64,000 nucleotides of DNA from Lachnospiraceae bacterium (GTDB taxonomy: Bacteria; Bacillota; Clostridia; Lachnospirales; Lachnospiraceae): assembly GCA_024695145.1 (NCBI GenBank), contig JAILIS010000006.1, positions 1-64,000 on the forward strand, given 5' to 3'. A model generated the notes under the pieces. It was not told the origin of the DNA, searched no databases, and saw only the letters and a program-made list of their open reading frames with translations. Below, in pieces: positions 58,445 through 64,000 of this stretch (position 1 is the first letter of the stretch; the number at the start of each line of letters is the position of its first letter). The position numbers and the translations under genes were made by a program.

Positions 58445-60248
58445 TATTGCCCACCCCCGCCATATAGAGTTTTTTATAAAATCCGCCTGCCGCAAGAAGT
58501 GTTTTGTGATCACCGGTCTCAATTATCTTTCCGTCCTTCATGACCAGTATGATATCGCAGTTCCTGATCGTTGACAGCCTGTGCGCCACTATAAAACATG
58601 TTCTGCCCTGCATCAGTTTGTAGAAGGCGCTCTGTATCTTCATTTCCGTACGGGTATCTATCGAACTGGTAGCTTCATCGAGAATAAGCATCGGCGGAAT
58701 ATTAAGCATCACCCTTGTTACGCACAGAAGCTGTTTTTGTCCGACAGACAATCCTTCGCCGTCCTCACCTATCATCGTATCGTATCCTTTTTCCATACGT
58801 CTGATAAAAACATGTGCATGACAGGCTTTTGCAGCCTCTATTATCTCCTCTTTGTCCGCATCGGGCTTTGCCAGCCTGAGGTTATCCATTATGGTCCCTT
58901 TCTTCAGCCATGTATCCTGAAGGACCATACCGTAGGAACTTCGAAGTGACTTTCTGGTGAGGTTTCTGATATCCTTATCATCCACACACAGTGTGCCGGC
59001 ATCCACATCATAAAATCTCATCAGCAGGTTTATGATCGTCGTCTTACCGCATCCGGTCGGTCCGACTATGGCTACTCTCTGGGCGCTTCCGGCACTGATG
59101 TTCAGATCCTTTATCAGTTCCTTATTCTTATCATATGAAAAATCGACCCCTTTTATATCCACGTTTCCTTCACAGTTTTTGAGCGTTTCAGCCGTATCCA
59201 CATCACTCTCTGTCTCTTCATCCATCAGTTCGAACACTCTTGCCGCGCATGCAAGAGCATTCTGAAGCTCGGATATTACAGAGGATATCTCGTTAAAAGG
59301 TTTGGTGTACTGATTGGCATATGACAGAAATACCGTAAGTGTTCCAACCGTGATTCCGGAAATACTGCCTTTACCGCTTATCGAGAACATGGCGCCGGTA
59401 AGTGCCACAAGAGCATAACATACGGCATTTACAAATCTGGTGCACGGATTGGTAAGTGATGAGAAAAAGATCGCTTTTAACGATGATGCCGCAAGCCTTT
59501 CATTTATCTCATCAAACTTTTTGATCACATCAGCTTCCTTTGAAAATGCTTTTACGGTCTTTTCGTTCCCGATCATCTCATCGATAAGACCGGTCTGCTG
59601 TCCGCGCTCTGTGCTCTGTATCCTGAACATGTCATAAGTATGTTTTGAAATAAATCTGGCTATGAATATCGAAAGCGGCGTTACAAGTACAACCACGACC
59701 GTGATGACAACGTTCATGGAAAGCATTATGGCAAGTGTTCCCACAATTGTCATCACTCCCGTAAACGCCTGGGTAAATCCCATAAGAAGCCCGTCGGCAA
59801 ACTGATCGGCATCGGCAACTATGCGGCTTACTATGTCTCCGGATGGATGTGAATCGATATATGAAAGAGGAAGATACTCGATCTTCTCTATCGCACTGTT
59901 GCGCATATCTTTTACGGTGTGATATGTCACGGAATTATTCAGAAGATTCATCGCAAACTGGGATATGCCGACGATCAGCGCAAACAATACGGCCAGCAAA
60001 AGCTCATGATATACGGACTTCGGATCGGCTCCGATCATATCAATGGCCTCACCTATCTTTATCGGAACAAGCAGCGTATAAATGACGGATACCGCCGCAA
60101 GTATGAGAGACAGTAAGATCTTCGGTCTGTAACTTTTAAGATAGACCCATATCCTTTTTATCGTGCCTCTTTTGCCTGTCTTTTTCAGTGCGTCGGCATC
60201 GGCATTCAGATTTCCCTTGGGCACAAAGCCCGATGTGTCCATAGCCAT
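58428..60248 (-). CDS. ABC exporter half-transporter (canonical Walker B, altered signature)
   Basis: 606 residues: six transmembrane helices (about 40-330) and an ATPase domain. Walker A is GPTGCGKTT, the signature is LSVGQKQLL and Walker B ends in the catalytic glutamate (LILDEATSSID). The signature is not the standard LSGGQ. Together with the upstream gene this is the complementary half of a heterodimeric exporter of the BmrCD/TM287-288 type. Substrates of such pumps are drugs, lipids or peptides; nothing here tells which. Confidence 0.94.
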   Translation of the reverse strand: MAMDTSGFVPKGNLNADADALKKTGKRGTIKRIWVYLKSYRPKILLSLILAAVSVIYTLLVPIKIGEAIDMIGADPKSVYHELLLAVLFALIVGISQFAMNLLNNSVTYHTVKDMRNSAIEKIEYLPLSYIDSHPSGDIVSRIVADADQFADGLLMGFTQAFTGVMTIVGTLAIMLSMNVVITVVVVLVTPLSIFIARFISKHTYDMFRIQSTERGQQTGLIDEMIGNEKTVKAFSKEADVIKKFDEINERLAASSLKAIFFSSLTNPCTRFVNAVCYALVALTGAMFSISGKGSISGITVGTLTVFLSYANQYTKPFNEISSVISELQNALACAARVFELMDEETESDVDTAETLKNCEGNVDIKGVDFSYDKNKELIKDLNISAGSAQRVAIVGPTGCGKTTIINLLMRFYDVDAGTLCVDDKDIRNLTRKSLRSSYGMVLQDTWLKKGTIMDNLRLAKPDADKEEIIEAAKACHAHVFIRRMEKGYDTMIGEDGEGLSVGQKQLLCVTRVMLNIPPMLILDEATSSIDTRTEMKIQSAFYKLMQGRTCFIVAHRLSTIRNCDIILVMKDGKIIETGDHKTLLAAGGFYKKLYMAGVGNNEYAG

Positions 60249-60251
60249 CTT

Positions 60252-61985
60252 TTATTCCACCTCATCCGCAACGCGGTTTTGCGAGTCGTATATCTCTTTA
60301 TATACGGGACATGTTTCAAGCAGTTCCTCATGTGTACCAAGTCCCGCCATCTGCCCGTCTTCAAGTACAAGTATCCTGTCACAGTCCTGAACCGATACCG
60401 TCCTTTGGGCGATCATTATCACTGCCGGATCATTCGGCAGATTTGCTATGTTCTGCCTCAGCTTTTGATCGGTAAGATGATCAAGTGCCGATGATGAGTC
60501 ATCAAAAATCAGGATATCTGCTCTGCCAGCCAGAGCTCTTGCGATTGACAGTCTCTGCCTCTGACCGCCGGAAAGGTTTTTCCCGCCTGCCTCAATACCG
60601 GCATCAAGACCTCCTTTGACAGATACGACTTCAGAACAGACCGCGTTTTCGACTGCCTTCATCAGTTCATCATCCGATGCATCCTCATTCCCCCATTTAA
60701 GATTTTCCCTTATGGTCCCTTCGAACAATACCGCTTTCTGCATCACTGTATGAACCGACTTTCGAAGTGAAGTAAGATCATACTCCTTTACATCTCTTCC
60801 GTTTATCAGCACTTTGCCGCCGGTCGCATCATAGAATCTTGGTATGAGTGAGCAGACACTTGTCTTGCCCGAACCGGTTCCGCCTATGATGCCGAAGGTC
60901 TCTTTCCTGTTTATCGAAAAGGTTATATTACTGATCGCCTCATCGGCATTCTGATGATACTTAAGCGAAACATCTTTAAATTCGATGAGCGGAACGTTAC
61001 TCTCATCACTGCTTTCATATTGAATACTGCCGTTTTTCATGGACGGCTGTGTGTCAAATATCTCGTTTACTCTTATGGCTGATGCAAAAGATCTGTTAAG
61101 TGTTACTATGAGATTTGCAAACTTGATCAGCTCCAGCAGTATCTGGGACATGTAATTATACAGCGCCACAACCTGACCCGTTGTGATAATACCTGCATCC
61201 GTCCTTACATCTCCCACTTTTATCAGGATAACGATCGCGATATTGATCATCACATATGTCAGGGGATTAAGCAGTCCGGATATGCTTCCCGCGCGCATCT
61301 GCACACCGGTAAGCTCACTGTTTGCTCCGTGAAAATCATTTATCTGATGTTCTTCGAGCGTGAACGCTCTGATAACCCTGGCGCCCGACAGATTTTCACG
61401 GACAAGTCCGAGGACTCCGTCAAGTTTGGTCTGCGCCATTTTCAGCATCGGGATATTTGCCCTCATGATAAGAGTAACGGCTATACCAAGCAGTATTATC
61501 ACAAAAACAAATACAAGGGCACTGACTGCATCGATCGTAAACGCCATGATCATCGCACCCAATACGATAAAAGGGGAACGAAGAAACAGCCGCAGGAACA
61601 TGTTGACACCGTTCTGCAGTATGTTGACATCGGAAGTGCATCTTGTTATAAGCTTTGAAGTACCCGTATTATCGATCTCGGAAAAACCGAATGTCAGGAT
61701 GTGTGAAAAAAGATCATGTCGCAGATCCTTTGAAAATCCCGTTGCCGCCTTGGCCGCAAAATACTGTGCCGTAACGGATACGGCAAGACCGCACAGGCCG
61801 AGTAAAAGGAGTATGACAAAACAAACGGTTATCGTCTTCGGTTCCGATCCTTTTATACCTCTGTCGATCATATAGGCGATCACCAAAGGCACGATCAGTT
61901 CGAATACAGCCTCCAGCATTTTAAAAAGAGGCGCAAGAACGCACTCTTTTTTATAATTATTTAAATATTTTAACAGTTCACGCAT
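60252..61985 (-). CDS. ABC exporter half-transporter (degenerate catalytic site)
   Basis: 577 residues with six transmembrane helices and an ATPase domain. Walker A is GGTGSGKTS and the signature is the canonical LSGGQRQRL. The residue after Walker B is Asp instead of Glu (LIFDDSSSALD). This is the half that supplies the low-activity site of a heterodimer. The two half-transporter genes are only 3 bp apart. It follows galE by 20 bp. Confidence 0.94.
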   Translation of the reverse strand: MRELLKYLNNYKKECVLAPLFKMLEAVFELIVPLVIAYMIDRGIKGSEPKTITVCFVILLLLGLCGLAVSVTAQYFAAKAATGFSKDLRHDLFSHILTFGFSEIDNTGTSKLITRCTSDVNILQNGVNMFLRLFLRSPFIVLGAMIMAFTIDAVSALVFVFVIILLGIAVTLIMRANIPMLKMAQTKLDGVLGLVRENLSGARVIRAFTLEEHQINDFHGANSELTGVQMRAGSISGLLNPLTYVMINIAIVILIKVGDVRTDAGIITTGQVVALYNYMSQILLELIKFANLIVTLNRSFASAIRVNEIFDTQPSMKNGSIQYESSDESNVPLIEFKDVSLKYHQNADEAISNITFSINRKETFGIIGGTGSGKTSVCSLIPRFYDATGGKVLINGRDVKEYDLTSLRKSVHTVMQKAVLFEGTIRENLKWGNEDASDDELMKAVENAVCSEVVSVKGGLDAGIEAGGKNLSGGQRQRLSIARALAGRADILIFDDSSSALDHLTDQKLRQNIANLPNDPAVIMIAQRTVSVQDCDRILVLEDGQMAGLGTHEELLETCPVYKEIYDSQNRVADEVE

Positions 61986-62005
61986 TTAAAGCACCGTGTC
62001 AAGTA

Positions 62006-63019
62006 TCAGCGATACCCCTCCGGATTGTTCTTCTGCCAGTTCCAGGAATCGGCACACATATCCACTATATTATACTTAGCTTCCCATCCGAGTTCCCTTT
62101 TGGCCTTTGATGCATCGGCATAGCATGTTGCTATATCACCGGCACGTCTCGGTTTGATCTCGTAAGGAATGGTGATACCGTTTGCCTTCTCAAAGCTTTT
62201 TACGAGTTCAAGCACCGATACTCCTTTTCCGGTACCGAGATTGTATATGCACAGTCCGGCCTTTTCATTTATCTTTTTCAGTGCTTTGATGTGACCGTCG
62301 GCAAGATCCGAGACATGGATGTAGTCCCTGACACCCGTACCGTCCGGTGTGTCATAATCATTTCCGAATACGCCGAGCTTCGGAAGTTTTCCGACGGCAA
62401 CCTGTGTGACATAAGGCATGAGGTTGTTCGGTATCCCTTTTGGATCCTCACCTATACGCCCCGATGCATCCGCACCGATCGGATTAAAGTAACGAAGAAT
62501 AACGATATTCCAGTCGCTGTCGGCTTTGGCCATATCCATAAGTATCTGTTCGATCATTGATTTGGTCCAGCCGTAAGGGTTGGTGCATGTTCCTTTCGGA
62601 CACTCTTCCGTAATGGGAATGATCTCGGGATCCCCGTATACAGTTGCGGAGGATGAAAATATGAAATTCTTCATGTTGTGATCCCGAAGAGCTGCCAGGA
62701 GGTTCAGCGTCCCGGTTATATTGTTGTTGTAGTACTCCCACGGTTTTTCAACGGATTCTCCGACAGCTTTAAGACCCGCAAAATGGATACAGCAGTCAAA
62801 TGAATTCTCGCTGCATATTTTATCAAGACATTCTTTGTCAAGTATATCTCCCACATACAGTCTGGCCTTTTTGCCGGTAAGCTCTTCCACCCTGTCAAGT
62901 GACTCCTCGGATGAATTGGAAAGATTGTCAAGCACAACCACGTCATGACCTTCTTTTAACAGCTGAAGAACAGTATGTGAACCGATATAACCCGCACCGC
63001 CCGTTACGAAAATATTCAT
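62006..63019 (-). CDS. galE: UDP-glucose 4-epimerase
   Basis: Interconverts UDP-glucose and UDP-galactose. 337 residues from ATG at 63019 (behind AAGGAGAGAAGACA); the track's ATG at 63040 adds seven residues that include the SD. Rossmann motif [10 protein letters not shown], catalytic Ser in SSSATVYG, and Tyr/Lys in [28 protein letters not shown] segment follows. It is the first gene of a run with the two ABC genes, DUF6472-like and birA. Confidence 0.97.
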   Translation of the reverse strand: MNIFVTGGAGYIGSHTVLQLLKEGHDVVVLDNLSNSSEESLDRVEELTGKKARLYVGDILDKECLDKICSENSFDCCIHFAGLKAVGESVEKPWEYYNNNITGTLNLLAALRDHNMKNFIFSSSATVYGDPEIIPITEECPKGTCTNPYGWTKSMIEQILMDMAKADSDWNIVILRYFNPIGADASGRIGEDPKGIPNNLMPYVTQVAVGKLPKLGVFGNDYDTPDGTGVRDYIHVSDLADGHIKALKKINEKAGLCIYNLGTGKGVSVLELVKSFEKANGITIPYEIKPRRAGDIATCYADASKAKRELGWEAKYNIVDMCADSWNWQKNNPEGYR

Positions 63020-63060
63020 TGTCTTCTCTCCTTGAACCAATAGTTAATATGCCGTATACA

Positions 63061-63091
63061 AAAAGAATCCGGGTATGAATCGGATCCTTTT
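63061..63091 (-). terminator. Terminator of ppdK
   Basis: On the minus strand AAAAGGATCCG, a 9-nt loop and CGGATTCTTTT form an 11-bp stem with one G-U pair, followed by TTTG. It begins 20 bp after the ppdK stop. Confidence 0.9.
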
Positions 63092-63110
63092 CGTATACCT
63101 TTGTTAAATG

Positions 63111-64000
63111 TTATTTCTGAGCTATAGCTGCCTGAGCTGCCGCAAGTCTTGCAATGGGTACCCTGAAAGGTGAGCACGAAACATAATCAAGTCCCAGACT
63201 GTTGCAGAACTCTACGGATGAAGGATCTCCGCCATGTTCGCCGCATATTCCGACATGAAGCTTGGGATTGACGGGCTTGCCGAGATCGATGGACATCTTC
63301 ATAAGTTTGCCTACGCCGTCCCTGTCAAGTTTTGTGAACGGATCGTTCTCAAAGATCTTCGTATCGTAGTATGCATTTAAGAACTTGCCCGCATCATCTC
63401 TGGAGAATCCGTATGTCATCTGAGTAAGGTCATTTGTTCCGAAGCAGAAGAAATCTGCGTTTGCAGCGATCTCATCAGCGGTAAGACATGCTCTGGGGAT
63501 CTCTATCATCGTACCCACTTCATATTCAAGCTTGAATCCCGCTGCCTTGATCTCTTCATTTGCAACTTCAACAACGATATTCTTTACGAAATTGAACTCC
63601 TTGACATCTCCTACGAGAGGGATCATTATCTCGGGCTTGACACTCCAGTTCGAATGCTTCTTGGAAACATTGATGGCGGCACGTATGACCGCTCTTGTCT
63701 GCATCTTGGCGATCTCGGGATATGTTACCGACAGACGGCATCCACGATGTCCCATCATCGGATTGAACTCGTGAAGAGCATCTATGATCGCTTTAATATC
63801 CTCAACTTTCTTGTTCTGAGCTTTTGCAAGCTTTTCGATATCGACGTCTTCGGTAGGAACAAACTCATGAAGAGGCGGATCAAGGAAACGGATCGTTACC
63901 GGATAACCTTCAAGAGCCTCATAAAGCTTTTCAAAGTCTCCCTGCTGGTAAGGAAGTATCTTCTCAAGTGCCTTCTCACGTTCTTCTACGGTATCGGAAC
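63111..64000 (-). CDS. ppdK: Pyruvate, phosphate dikinase, C-terminal part (cut by window edge)
   Basis: The reading frame stays open past the track's ATG at 63758 to the end of the window, so this is the 3' part of a longer gene. It covers the PEP-binding barrel: GHRGCRLSVTYPEI, a metal and PEP site around GTMIEIPRAC and FFCFGTNDLTQMTYGFSRDD. The catalytic cysteine is in ICGEHGGDP. The enzyme interconverts pyruvate + ATP + phosphate with PEP + AMP + PPi. It meets PEPCK at PEP and the oxaloacetate decarboxylase at pyruvate. Confidence 0.97.
   Translation of the reverse strand, partial: SDTVEEREKALEKILPYQQGDFEKLYEALEGYPVTIRFLDPPLHEFVPTEDVDIEKLAKAQNKKVEDIKAIIDALHEFNPMMGHRGCRLSVTYPEIAKMQTRAVIRAAINVSKKHSNWSVKPEIMIPLVGDVKEFNFVKNIVVEVANEEIKAAGFKLEYEVGTMIEIPRACLTADEIAANADFFCFGTNDLTQMTYGFSRDDAGKFLNAYYDTKIFENDPFTKLDRDGVGKLMKMSIDLGKPVNPKLHVGICGEHGGDPSSVEFCNSLGLDYVSCSPFRVPIARLAAAQAAIAQK

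Noticed and set aside
1-64000. CRISPR arrays, prophage, insertion sequences with transposase
   Set aside because: No regular repeats with spacers, no phage structural genes and no transposase were seen. The group II intron is the only mobile element.

Overview
The window looks like chromosomal DNA of an anaerobic, low-to-mid GC Firmicute, most likely a Lachnospiraceae member. The evidence is a six-gene Rnf complex, a class III ribonucleotide reductase, a biotin-dependent Na+ decarboxylase cluster, ATP-type PEP carboxykinase next to pyruvate phosphate dikinase, a DUF6472-type small protein, rpsU, scpAB and a CheX-like protein. Coding density is very high. Shine-Dalgarno sites are strong, and many stop/start codons overlap. 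No rRNA, tRNA or CRISPR array was seen.

Layout. 1-2042: a bacterial group IIC intron with its reverse transcriptase, sitting just behind the terminator of pckA. 2103-6298: pckA, an M24 aminopeptidase P and deoC. 6434-7304 (+): a CheY-like receiver with a CheX-like partner. 7266-30412 (all minus): about 23 kb with almost no gaps. In transcription order this is nrdD, nrdG, dut, a DUF512 radical-SAM-like protein, der, plsY, gpsA, a MoxR/VWA pair, a HD-GYP regulator, two hybrid histidine kinases, purine nucleoside phosphorylase, a BMP lipoprotein, cdd, an amidohydrolase, a membrane MutS-like ATPase, rnhA, a 54-residue membrane peptide and thrC. It starts at a promoter that carries two well-placed NrdR boxes. 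30601-32651: an AP2/degenerate-HNH protein convergent with a membrane-anchored GH25 lysozyme. 32718-38664: apbE facing rnfCDGEAB. 38770-45120: a YprB-like exonuclease, then cheR, rpsA, ispH, cmk, a BaiN-like flavoprotein and a tetR regulator. 45226-50539: the Na+ decarboxylase operon. 50662-53286: scpB, scpA, a phosphoesterase and rpsU. 53397-58444: alaS, asnA, a solitary HPt protein, birA and DUF6472. 58428-63019: a heterodimeric ABC exporter and galE. 63111-64000: the 3' part of ppdK.

How the genes fit together. PEPCK, PPDK, the oxaloacetate/acyl-CoA decarboxylase cluster and Rnf together describe a cell that handles the PEP-pyruvate-oxaloacetate node and conserves energy as ion gradients. 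BirA in the same window can biotinylate the carrier protein, and ApbE can flavinylate RnfG and RnfD. The nucleotide genes (nrdDG, dut, pnp, cdd, amidohydrolase, BMP protein, deoC) form a deoxynucleotide synthesis and nucleoside salvage theme. Inside that run are a HD-GYP protein, one hybrid kinase with intact ATP-binding boxes and a second with degenerate ones but its own HPt domain. I read these as one phosphorelay.

The most interesting items are the apparent pseudokinase phosphorelay, the AP2/dead-HNH protein, the doubly-equipped decarboxylase cluster with a lipoprotein-fused OadG, the NrdR boxes, several near-leaderless promoters, a terminator hidden in the 3' end of thrC, and the group IIC intron whose EBS1/IBS1 pairing can be read directly.
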